DNA from: Alphaproteobacteria bacterium
GTDB taxonomy: Bacteria; Pseudomonadota; Alphaproteobacteria; CBDBCS01; JAHZLG01
Direction: 5' to 3'
DNA length: 11,356 nucleotides
Assembly (NCBI GenBank): GCA_022599995.1
Contig: JAHZLG010000227.1
Span: 1 to 11,356, forward strand
The position numbers and the translations under genes are program-made. Below, in pieces: positions 1 to 5,223 of this stretch (the stretch's first letter is position 1; each line of letters opens with the position of its first letter). Below the pieces are notes generated by a model. The model was not told where the DNA came from, ran no database searches, and saw only the letters and a list, made by a program, of their open reading frames with translations.

Positions 1-239
1 CCGCGGTGATGCTCGATGCCCTGCTTGCTCAATCCCCGACACCGCGGTGATGCTCGATGCCCTGCTTGCTCAATCCCCGCCACCGCGGTGATGCTCGATA
101 CCCTACTTGCTCAATCCCCGACACCGCGGTGATACTCGATACCTTGCTTGCTCGATACCCGACACCGCGGTGATACCATCACGATGCCCTGCTTGCTCGA
201 TACCCTGCTTGCTCGATCCCCAATACCGCGGTGACACCA
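1..239. repeat. 41-bp tandem repeat array next to the gpD 3' end
   Basis: Units begin with CCGCGG at 1, 42, 83, 124 and 165 (period exactly 41 bp), and again at 226 after a 61-bp unit. Units 1 and 2 differ at about one position; units 3 and 4 are more diverged; the 165-225 unit carries an extra 16-bp internal duplication and the string CCATCACGATGCCC, which also occurs at the 3' end of gpD (237-249). Most units contain the palindrome CACCGCGGTG (40-49, 81-90, 122-131, 163-172). A 41-bp period is not a multiple of three, so the array is not a repeated coding segment. The units are contiguous without spacers, so this is not CRISPR. The array starts at base 1, so it probably continues outside. 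No gene is visible here. Function unknown; an iterated protein-binding site or a neutral minisatellite are both possible. Confidence 0.93.
187..218. repeat. 16-bp direct duplication inside the last long repeat unit
   Basis: Two adjacent copies of CCCTGCTTGCTCGAT plus A or C lie at 187-202 and 203-218. They lengthen this unit of the 41-bp array to 61 bp. This is seen directly and suggests slippage or unequal exchange within the array. Confidence 0.85.
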
Positions 240-1220
240 TCACGATGCCCGCCCCAAATACCAAATGTGGGCTGTGACCATCAGCACATAACCCTGATCA
301 TCGATTGTGTGTACCGCCTCGGTCACCGTCCAGCGTTGTGGAATCGCCGAAGTGAACCCCTGCAGTTGAAGCGGGGTTCCGGCAAAAACCTCGGGGCGTC
401 CCGGCATGCGCAACGACAACTGGGACTGATTGCCCGATAACTGTTGTAATAACCCACTTGCGCGCGACAGGGCTCCCGGAAGCGTGCCGTAGACGCCGTT
501 CACCACAAAGAAAGGCTCCGTGCCAAGGGTCACGGTTTCGACCTCCCCGGTGGGGGCGCGCCATTGCACTTTCACGCCAAGATACTGGTCGCGCTGGCGC
601 CAGGTGCTTTGCCATGCAGATACCTCATTGGCGTGGACGGTGACCTCTTCTAAGGACTGCCCACTTGCCGAGCGGGGCAAACCAACCACGCTCACCACCA
701 ATTTCCCCGCCACCGGCTTCACGACCCCGCCAAGCGGACGTACGACACGCTGCAGCAAATTGATGTCCGATTCTCCTGTTTGCACCGACTCGGGCAACGG
801 AAGAATATCAAGCAATGGGTCGACCAAGGGGATCAATTGTTGCTCGGTGGCGATCTGCCGCACGAAGCCGCCGACCGTTGCCTGGGTCAATTGCCGCGTG
901 CGCGGCACCAACAACCCCGAAAGCCCCGTGGCACGCGCCCTTAGCACGAGACGCGCAGGCGGAGCCTGATAGGTCACCTCATCGAGCTGATAGTCGCCAT
1001 GATCGATCAACGCCTCGTCTTGGTAGCCCAGTGCCACCTTCAATCGCGCCCCCGAAGAGGGAAATGCAATCCGGTTATCGCGGTTATCCAGGGTAACGGT
1101 GAGTTGATCACTCGCTATCCCTAGCGTGTCAGTAAGTGCCACGCGCATGGTACGTTGTGCGAAGGCGTCCGAGAGATTGCCTCCAACGTGTTCGATCCGA
1201 AATGCAGGCTGGATGGTCAT
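240..1220 (-). CDS. D: Baseplate hub protein, P2 gpD / Mu gp44 family (late control protein D)
   Basis: This 326-residue protein matches the gpD family in length and pattern. It has an N-terminal beta-rich half starting MTIQPAFRIEHVGG, with runs such as VTLDNRDNRIAFP and GARLKVALGY (about residues 42-67) that resemble the P2 gpD start. A later hub-like part follows, with LPESVQTGESDINLLQRV around residues 140-160, where the family carries its conserved ESD.NLL..L segment. In P2-like phages gpD forms the hub that carries the gpV spike at the end of the tail tube. It is the last gene of the block, 81 bp after gpX. No good Shine-Dalgarno sequence is visible before the ATG at 1220 and no better start is seen, so coupling or long-range translation is possible. 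Its stop codon sits inside the first unit of the 41-bp repeat array. Family assignment is confident; the exact start is reasonable. Confidence 0.92.
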   Translation of the reverse strand: MTIQPAFRIEHVGGNLSDAFAQRTMRVALTDTLGIASDQLTVTLDNRDNRIAFPSSGARLKVALGYQDEALIDHGDYQLDEVTYQAPPARLVLRARATGLSGLLVPRTRQLTQATVGGFVRQIATEQQLIPLVDPLLDILPLPESVQTGESDINLLQRVVRPLGGVVKPVAGKLVVSVVGLPRSASGQSLEEVTVHANEVSAWQSTWRQRDQYLGVKVQWRAPTGEVETVTLGTEPFFVVNGVYGTLPGALSRASGLLQQLSGNQSQLSLRMPGRPEVFAGTPLQLQGFTSAIPQRWTVTEAVHTIDDQGYVLMVTAHIWYLGRAS

Positions 1221-1279
1221 AGAAAAACGCTGGGGTGTGAATAAGGACGCAGGGCGAAGGGGGGCTCAAGAAAGGCTCT

Positions 1280-1302
1280 GGGTAGGGCAAACACCCTGAC
1301 CC
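1280..1302 (-). other. Hairpin directly behind the gpX stop codon
   Basis: Read on the minus strand the RNA can pair GGGT-C-AGGG with CCCT-ACCC around a 6-nt loop: eight base pairs with one bulged C, starting in the gpX stop codon. It is followed by AGAGCCTTTCTT, which has only a weak T-rich stretch, so it is a poor intrinsic terminator. It may be an RNA-stability or attenuation element in the 81-bp gap before gpD. Confidence 0.4.
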
Positions 1303-1529
1303 TAGTCCCACAAGCGGATCACCGATGATTCGGTTGAAGCCGATTGATCTACGACCGGAATGGTCACCACCGTGCCGCGCGCAAGCGTCAGGGGCAGTGC
1401 AGGTGTCGCCAACAGCAGGGCATCATTCGCCGACAGCAATTGCCTGAACAGATCATCCTGAAACTGTCCGTACTCGGCAGCACAGATCACGTCGAAACGC
1501 GACGCAACATCGAGGGTTATCGAGGTCAT
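1302..1529 (-). CDS. X: Tail protein X, P2 gpX family (LysM-like)
   Basis: The 75-residue protein has the P2 gpX layout: an early DVICAAEYGQ motif (P2 has a comparable D.IC..YYG), a following FRQLLSANDAL helix, then LARGTVVTIPVV and a C-terminal RLWD. The family is a single small LysM-like fold that acts in tail or baseplate assembly. The start at 1529 is preferred over upstream in-frame codons because it overlaps the gpU stop codon by ATGA and is preceded by GGAGAAG at proper spacing. That is the tightest operon junction type and indicates translational coupling with gpU. The order U-X-D is common in P2-type tails of prophages, although P2 itself places X elsewhere. Confidence 0.88.
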   Translation of the reverse strand: MTSITLDVASRFDVICAAEYGQFQDDLFRQLLSANDALLLATPALPLTLARGTVVTIPVVDQSASTESSVIRLWD

Positions 1530-1912
1530 AGGTCTTCTCCGTAGGCTGATAGTTCGAGGGTGTAGGCAATCCGGCGGGGCACACCGCCACTCAGCAGGTG
1601 ATCCCAATTCTCGGTGATGGCGCGCAGCACAAAAAGCCCGTAGGCATAGCCACGCCCGTCAACCAAAGGCCGCGGGTTCGCTTGCTCCCCTAACAAACGA
1701 AGACGCGTGAGATCGTGTTTGGCATAGTGGGGAAACACTACCCCCTGCAGAATCAGGGTTTGTGCCTCACCCCCGGTGTACTGCAATACCGACGTCCGCC
1801 CAAGACGAGACTGGGGTTGCCACCGCCAACGGGACGTCTTTTGCAACTGCTGGAAATTCATGCCGTCGATGGTGAAGGCGACGTCACCGTAACGCATCAA
1901 GACTTGCGACAT
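1526..1912 (-). CDS. U: Tail protein U, P2 gpU family
   Basis: The 128-residue protein matches the P2 gpU family along its length: MRYGDVAFTID near the start, then RWRWQPQSRLGRTSVLQYTG, the segment LILQGVVFPHY, RLLGEQANPRPLVDGRGYAYGLFVL and the C-terminal GVPRRIAYTLELSAYG. These blocks occur in the same order as in P2 gpU (RW....R.G....Q..G, ..L.G...P, PL.DG.G..YG). gpU is needed to finish the P2 tail and is thought to act as a tail completion or terminator component. It follows the tape-measure-slot gene after a 73-bp gap that holds a small hairpin and no clear Shine-Dalgarno sequence, and it overlaps gpX by 4 bp. Start 1912 is the family-consistent ATG. Confidence 0.92.
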   Translation of the reverse strand: MSQVLMRYGDVAFTIDGMNFQQLQKTSRWRWQPQSRLGRTSVLQYTGGEAQTLILQGVVFPHYAKHDLTRLRLLGEQANPRPLVDGRGYAYGLFVLRAITENWDHLLSGGVPRRIAYTLELSAYGEDL

Positions 1913-1939
1913 GGAGCTGCTTCATTTTTGAGGAAATTC

Positions 1940-1955
1940 CTTCGGAAAGCCGAAG
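1940..1955 (-). other. Small hairpin in the gap before gpU
   Basis: CTTCGG and CCGAAG form a perfect 6-bp stem with a 4-nt loop, 28 bp upstream of the gpU ATG. No T-run follows on the minus strand, so it is not an intrinsic terminator. It could influence gpU translation or mRNA processing; the role is inferred only from position. Confidence 0.35.
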
Positions 1956-1985
1956 TGGTGGTGGTTGACATCGTGGGGGGTGTTC

Positions 1986-3266
1986 CTACCAAAGGACGAC
2001 ATCGAACAAGGCATTCGCCCGTCCCTCGCTCGCAGTAAGGTCGAACAGGTGCGCGGGGTCATCATTGCTGTCGATGCTGTTCATTTCGTTGCGAAAGACG
2101 GGCACGCCTTGCGCGATCGACACCGATGAGGGCGGGGCAGAGTTACTGTTTTCATTGCCGTTCGATGAGACTCCCCGCGGTGATGCCGCCGGCTGTGACG
2201 CTTGCGAAGACGCTAGCGACTGCCCTTGCGAAGACGGAAACGATTGCCCTTGCGAAGACGCTAGCGACTGCCCTTGCGATGGCTCAAGCGATTGTACAAA
2301 CGAAGACGGACGGTCATCGCGCGACGATTGCAGGCGCATAGAGGGCTGTGCCTCATCTGTCCTGCCGGCGAGGCGATCTCCCATCGGAGCACGATCATTG
2401 GCAGTCGCCAGCGGACTTGCTGCGCGCGCGGCTAGGTCTTGGATTTCGCGTTGAGATGAGACGTGAGGGGTGACGCGCACGCTGGGTTGGGTTGCTTGCG
2501 CACCTCGCGCTGTACCTGCCTCACCTGCCGTGGATAGCACAGGAAAAAGGGGCCGTCGCCTGGGCACAAGTGGTTGCGGAACATTGCCTTCAAAGGCACG
2601 GGGTTGTCGACCTTGGTTTTGGAACGCCGGCAAGGGCACCTGCAATGATGAGGCAAGAGCAGGGGGGCGGCGATCGGGCACCCTTTGGTCGGTGCGCGTG
2701 TGCGGTGTCAGACCTTCATGCACTCCGCCCGGTAATGCCATACGATTTCCCGCAAACCCCGAGGAATCAATCGCACCGGGCAAGCCACGCGCGCGGCGTC
2801 CCACGAGGGGAGGGTCGCCTTGATCCCCCGCTGGATTGGCCGCCAAGGAGCCATTCGAAGGCGCCATAACCTGCCCTGCCACATTCAATGTGCGCGGGCG
2901 ACGGTCGCCCTGCAAGGTCACAACACCGGGCAGAGCAAAACCCTCTCCAGCCGTCATCGCCCTATTTCCCCGGTTATTTCCCTCATCACTGTCTGCGGTG
3001 TCTGCGGTGTCTGCCACGCCCGAAGACGTGGGAGACACCCTCACCCCGGACACACGGTCTGGTGCGCCCCCCAAGCCTTGGACAGGCACAGGGAGACGCA
3101 GACCTTGCAAGGCGGGTGCAAGCAAGACTGAGGGCACAATAGGAGGCGTGGGCGTTGACGGCGCGACGCGGGGCAACGCAAGCATCGGAACCGCAAAGGC
3201 GGGAGTCGCGTCACTATTTGTCGGAAGGGGCGGCTGTGTGCCGGGTTGAAATTCCTGCTCGGGCAT
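1986..3266 (-). CDS. Disordered Pro/Ser/Gln/Arg-rich protein in the tape-measure slot
   Basis: The frame encodes 426 residues from the ATG at 3266. This ATG overlaps the stop codon of the chaperone extension (TGATG), which fixes the start; an in-frame TTG at 3284 is a less likely start. The position between the E/E' chaperone and gpU is where P2 T and Mu gp42 encode the tape measure protein. The sequence is not tape-measure-like: no long helical or coiled-coil stretch, no membrane segments, and a composition dominated by P, S, Q, A, R and G. Visible parts are a Pro-rich N-terminus (about residues 10-75), a short ADTADTAD repeat near residue 95, an Arg/Pro-rich centre, a Ser/Gln tandem repeat near residues 325-355 and a more ordinary acidic C-terminus ending DLTASEGRANALFDVVLW. 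It may be a short divergent tape measure, a relic that lost its helical body, or an unrelated protein that replaced it. Coding is supported by the long open frame and exact operon junctions; function is unknown. Confidence 0.7.
   Translation of the reverse strand: MPEQEFQPGTQPPLPTNSDATPAFAVPMLALPRVAPSTPTPPIVPSVLLAPALQGLRLPVPVQGLGGAPDRVSGVRVSPTSSGVADTADTADSDEGNNRGNRAMTAGEGFALPGVVTLQGDRRPRTLNVAGQVMAPSNGSLAANPAGDQGDPPLVGRRARGLPGAIDSSGFAGNRMALPGGVHEGLTPHTRTDQRVPDRRPPALASSLQVPLPAFQNQGRQPRAFEGNVPQPLVPRRRPLFPVLSTAGEAGTARGAQATQPSVRVTPHVSSQREIQDLAARAASPLATANDRAPMGDRLAGRTDEAQPSMRLQSSRDDRPSSFVQSLEPSQGQSLASSQGQSFPSSQGQSLASSQASQPAASPRGVSSNGNENSNSAPPSSVSIAQGVPVFRNEMNSIDSNDDPAHLFDLTASEGRANALFDVVLW
2201..2296 (-). 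repeat. 24-bp tandem repeat encoding SSQGQSLA-type octapeptides
   Basis: Units begin with CTTGCGAA at 2201, 2225 and 2249, with a degenerate fourth starting at 2273 (CTTGCGAT). The period is 24 bp, so the reading frame is kept, and the protein reads SQGQSLAS, SQGQSFPS, SQGQSLAS. Units 1 and 3 are identical, unit 2 differs at four positions. This is a recent in-frame expansion inside the disordered protein. Confidence 0.9.
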
Positions 3267-3595
3267 CACTGGGGGGACATCCAAAGGGGGGATGGGAACG
3301 TTTCACGCGACTGGGCGTTGGAAAACGACAATGGCGATAACGGCATCCGAGCTGCTGGGGCAAGCCAAGCGTGCACCTCCAGCATGGTGGCAACAAGAAT
3401 CAACAGACGCTCTATGGGTTGGGCGTCAATGTGCTCGGCAGTCCACCCCGTGAGCACGATGACAATGCCGCGCAAGCGGTCAATCCGATTGGTAGTCACC
3501 CATCCACTGGGAGCATCGGATTGATCTTTGTCGCCCCTCAGATGGTCACAAGCGTGTCCGTAGCGGGCAAAGGCTTGTTCGATACGGAAAAAAAA
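3266..3595 (-). CDS. E': E' extension of the tail assembly chaperone, read by -1 frameshift
   Basis: This open frame lies -1 relative to the E-like chaperone and overlaps its last 58 bases. It has no usable ATG at its beginning (a GTG at 3613 has no visible ribosome binding site), so entry through the eight-T run at 3588-3595 is the economical explanation. After the slip it adds about 107 residues: FRIEQAFARYGHAC, then a Trp-containing helical part (VLTGWTAEHIDAQPIERLLILV) typical in style of the second chaperone half in Mu- and P2-type phages, then a tail ending SPLWMSPQ. Its stop codon overlaps the next start as TGATG, which strongly suggests that ribosomes really translate this frame. In the family the E+E' product recruits tube subunits to the tape measure while it is packed. 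Here the partner would be the odd protein at 1986-3266. Confidence 0.75.
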   Translation of the reverse strand, partial: FFFRIEQAFARYGHACDHLRGDKDQSDAPSGWVTTNRIDRLRGIVIVLTGWTAEHIDAQPIERLLILVATMLEVHAWLAPAARMPLSPLSFSNAQSRETFPSPLWMSPQ

Positions 3596-4074
3596 CCGCT
3601 CACCATGGAGCACAATTGCTGGTAGTCGTCAGCATCGAGCCGCCGAAGTGTGTCGGGGGCAAGCTCGGTCAGGTCGGCAAGCAGGCCTAGCGTCCGGGTT
3701 GTTTCGTTTCCTGTGCGGGCTTCGTAGCGTTCAATGTCGGCCACACGCGGGCGTCGAACGGTCAGGAGACTGACCGTAGTGCCATCGATCTCCAAGGGGT
3801 AGGTGAGCGCGCATTGCGGCTGGCTTGCCACGGCTACGTTGCCGGTCACTGACGTGTTCCCAGAAAATGCCCCAGATTGAGAGAGGTTTTGATCAGGTAC
3901 ATTGCCGGTCACTGACGTGTTCCCAGAGAATGCCCCAGATTGAGAGAGGTTTTGATCAGTCACAATAAAGTCCACGAGGATGATGAGGAGGTTGTGGGAA
4001 AGGAGGAGGAGAAGCGGCACCCGCACCGCAGCATCTTGCCACGCTAACGAACAAGCTAGCTTGCCCATCAGCAT
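3538..4074 (-). CDS. E: Tail assembly chaperone, P2 E / Mu gp41 / gp14 family
   Basis: The conserved part is the C-terminal half: LTYPLEIDGTTVSLLTVRRP, then VADIERYEARTG, LLADLTELAPDTLRRLDADDYQQL and SMVSGFF. This is the standard block order of short-form tail assembly chaperones (a beta pair with REP/RRP, a helix, L..LT.L....L..L...DY..L). The short form is made by zero-frame termination at 3538, the long form by -1 slippage at 3589-3595. The start is uncertain. ATG 4074 overlaps the upstream stop (ATGCTGATG), but gives a hydrophobic leader (VPLLLLLSHNLLIILV) unexpected in a cytoplasmic chaperone. GTG 3963 gives MTDQNLSQSG, closer to family starts, but with only a weak GGA upstream. Both starts include a duplicated 21-residue segment (DQNLSQSGAFSGNTSVTGNV twice). 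The 4074 coordinate covers the whole open frame. Confidence 0.8.
   Translation of the reverse strand: MLMGKLACSLAWQDAAVRVPLLLLLSHNLLIILVDFIVTDQNLSQSGAFSGNTSVTGNVPDQNLSQSGAFSGNTSVTGNVAVASQPQCALTYPLEIDGTTVSLLTVRRPRVADIERYEARTGNETTRTLGLLADLTELAPDTLRRLDADDYQQLCSMVSGFFSVSNKPLPATDTLVTI
3589..3595 (-). promoter_or_regulatory. Slippery heptamer T-TTT-TTT for -1 programmed frameshifting
   Basis: On the coding strand the E frame reads AGC GGT TTT TTT TCC, with eight T in a row (3588-3595). The heptamer T TTT TTT fits the X XXY YYZ rule in the correct phase: both tRNAs can move back one base and re-pair perfectly, after which reading continues TTC CGT ATC in the E' frame. P2 uses a T-run slippery site at the same place in its E/E' pair. 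The zero frame ends 48-50 bases downstream at 3538. Confidence 0.75.
3836..3961 (-). repeat. 63-bp in-frame tandem duplication at the chaperone N-terminus
   Basis: Copies lie at 3836-3898 and 3899-3961 and are nearly identical; clear differences are G/A at the third base of each copy, A/G in the GAAAATG/GAGAATG part, and a few bases at the outer end. The length is a multiple of three, so each copy adds the same 21 residues. The low divergence indicates a recent event. Confidence 0.92.
4052..4063. promoter_or_regulatory. 12-bp perfect palindrome just after the Mor-like gene
   Basis: CAAGCTAGCTTG is a perfect inverted repeat without spacer, 5 bases beyond the Mor-like stop codon and at the beginning of the chaperone open frame. 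Its position next to a DNA-binding protein gene makes an operator a reasonable guess, but no experimental or family evidence ties this sequence to Mor proteins. It may be chance. Confidence 0.3.
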
Positions 4075-4607
4075 GTCTCATTGGCATGGCAGACGAGCCT
4101 GCCGACATTCCGTTTCTCGGCGCGGGCACGCCGGCGCAGGTCTCGACGCTCTTTTTGCATTTGCCGCACGCGGCGCGGTGTCACCCCCGCCAGCCACGCC
4201 AGCGTGTCCTGATCCGAGTAGTGCTGACTCAACACATCGAGCAACACCTCGGTACGAAGACCCGGCATCTGGGGCACGCAAAGCATCGTGCCGCTATATA
4301 CCTCGCACAGCTTTGTTGCATCGGCTTCCCCTAGCAGGTGCACCAAGGCATGCCGTTTCAACAGGTTCACGGGGACGTATATCGACTGCCCCCCAAATCG
4401 CGCCACCAGTCGATTGGCAGCAGTCACCCCAATGATCTCGACCAAGGAGGCGTAGGTTTCACAGCGCTTCTTATGCATGCTCCCCTCGAGGGCATCCTTT
4501 TTTGCCGATACCACTTCTCCCTGCTGAGGGCGTGCGCGCGAATTCCCTTTCGGTCGCCGCTCCACAGCCGAAGCTGCAAATGTGTTTTTCACTGATAAAG
4601 GTTGCAT
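4068..4607 (-). CDS. Mor/C-like transcription activator family protein inside the tail operon
   Basis: The 179-residue protein has the pattern of the Mor transcription activator family. A first motif, LVEIIGVTAANRLVARFGGQSIYVPV, falls around residues 55-80; a second, LLGEADATKLCEVYSGTMLCVPQ, around 91-113. The family repeats I/LG..aA..L...GG..lYVP in this way for dimerisation and DNA contact. A C-terminal helix-turn-helix-like stretch, LSQHYSDQDTLAWLAGVTPRRVRQMQKERR, is followed by a basic end. Mu Mor and C are about 130-140 residues and activate middle and late promoters; the extra N-terminus here is basic and low in complexity. Start 4607 has GAGGG seven bases upstream. ATG 4478 also has a good GAGGGGAG and would give a 136-residue protein of normal Mor length. 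The gene lies between tube and chaperone, an unusual place for a regulator. Function is inferred from family only. Confidence 0.75.
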   Translation of the reverse strand: MQPLSVKNTFAASAVERRPKGNSRARPQQGEVVSAKKDALEGSMHKKRCETYASLVEIIGVTAANRLVARFGGQSIYVPVNLLKRHALVHLLGEADATKLCEVYSGTMLCVPQMPGLRTEVLLDVLSQHYSDQDTLAWLAGVTPRRVRQMQKERRDLRRRARAEKRNVGRLVCHANETC

Positions 4608-4644
4608 CGGATGCCCTCGCATAAAGAAGTTTGCTTTGTCATGG

Positions 4645-4666
4645 CGTGGTCGCAGCTGCGGTCACG
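4645..4666. other. Dyad around CGCAGCTGCG at the tube gene 3' end
   Basis: CGCAGCTGCG (4651-4660) is a perfect 10-bp palindrome. With two G-U wobbles on each side it extends to CGTG...CACG over 22 bases, overlapping the tube stop codon. No T-run follows on the minus strand. It could be an operator for the Mor-like gene 38 bases downstream or an RNA processing element; no direct support. Confidence 0.3.
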
Positions 4667-5174
4667 AAGAAAGTCCCAGTGCCGAGCGCACCTGTGTCAG
4701 CTGGTCAACGCCCCCGATCCGCCGCACCGCATTCTCTACATCGATCTCGACGTGCTCATTGCCCGCCACGGTCAGGTTGTAGTAGATCAGGTTGATGGCA
4801 AAGCTGAGCCCGGTGGGAGCCGGTCGTTGCCATGTTCCGGCATCGATGCTCTGGATCGCCCCTCGCATTTTGATCACCACATCCGAAGTTTCATTGGTCG
4901 TGTGATCCACGATCGCCCCCCGCATCGTCAGGGGGAGGTTGCGTACCGAACCAGTTCCAAACAGCCGATACATATCGTATTCGAGCGACGCCAAAGTGAA
5001 TGATGCGGTCAACGGCTGCATGCCCACATCGATAGAAACGGGGGTATCAAATCCCCCGGGAAGGTGTTGCTCAGTCTGCAGGGCGAGCAGGGGAGGCGAC
5101 AAGGTGAGAACCTTGCCGACATAGCCCTCGCCATCCACAAATAGGGTGAAATTTCGAAGTAATTTGGGGAGCAT
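4662..5174 (-). CDS. FII: Major tail tube protein, P2 FII family
   Basis: The 170-residue protein has the length and pattern of P2 FII: MLPKLLRNFTLFVDGEGYVGKV at the N-terminus, LPPLL-type strand and GGFDTPVSIDVGMQPLTASFTL around residues 40-60, then MRGAIVDHTTNE and the second MRGAIQSIDAGTW, ending with INLIYYNLTVAGNEHVEIDVENAVRRIGG. The Y.L...G....EID..N..R..GG close is a recognisable feature of contractile tube proteins. It stacks as hexameric rings inside the sheath. It follows the sheath gene after 49 bp, the usual sheath-tube order. The Shine-Dalgarno sequence (GGACC) is weak for a protein needed in large amounts. The start is the family-typical ML.K.L.NF.LFVDG. Confidence 0.95.
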   Translation of the reverse strand: MLPKLLRNFTLFVDGEGYVGKVLTLSPPLLALQTEQHLPGGFDTPVSIDVGMQPLTASFTLASLEYDMYRLFGTGSVRNLPLTMRGAIVDHTTNETSDVVIKMRGAIQSIDAGTWQRPAPTGLSFAINLIYYNLTVAGNEHVEIDVENAVRRIGGVDQLTQVRSALGLSS

Positions 5175-5223
5175 GATCAGGTCCGTTCAAAGGGGAGAGA
5201 AACAACAGAACGTGGCGAGCGCA

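Noticed and set aside
1..239. CRISPR array
   Set aside because: Units are contiguous, diverge gradually and have no spacers of constant length between constant repeats.
1913..1985. A 24-codon frame (MSTTTTSAFRRN start) between the disordered protein and gpU
   Set aside because: Too short, overlapping the gpU start, with no family and only a poorly spaced AGGA upstream.
2065..2454. Plus-strand open frame with a Cys-rich DCPCEDASDCPCED repeat, metallothionein-like in look
   Set aside because: It is antisense to the 24-bp repeats of the minus-strand gene, has no ribosome binding site and no plus-strand neighbours; the Cys repeat is a by-product of the repeated DNA.
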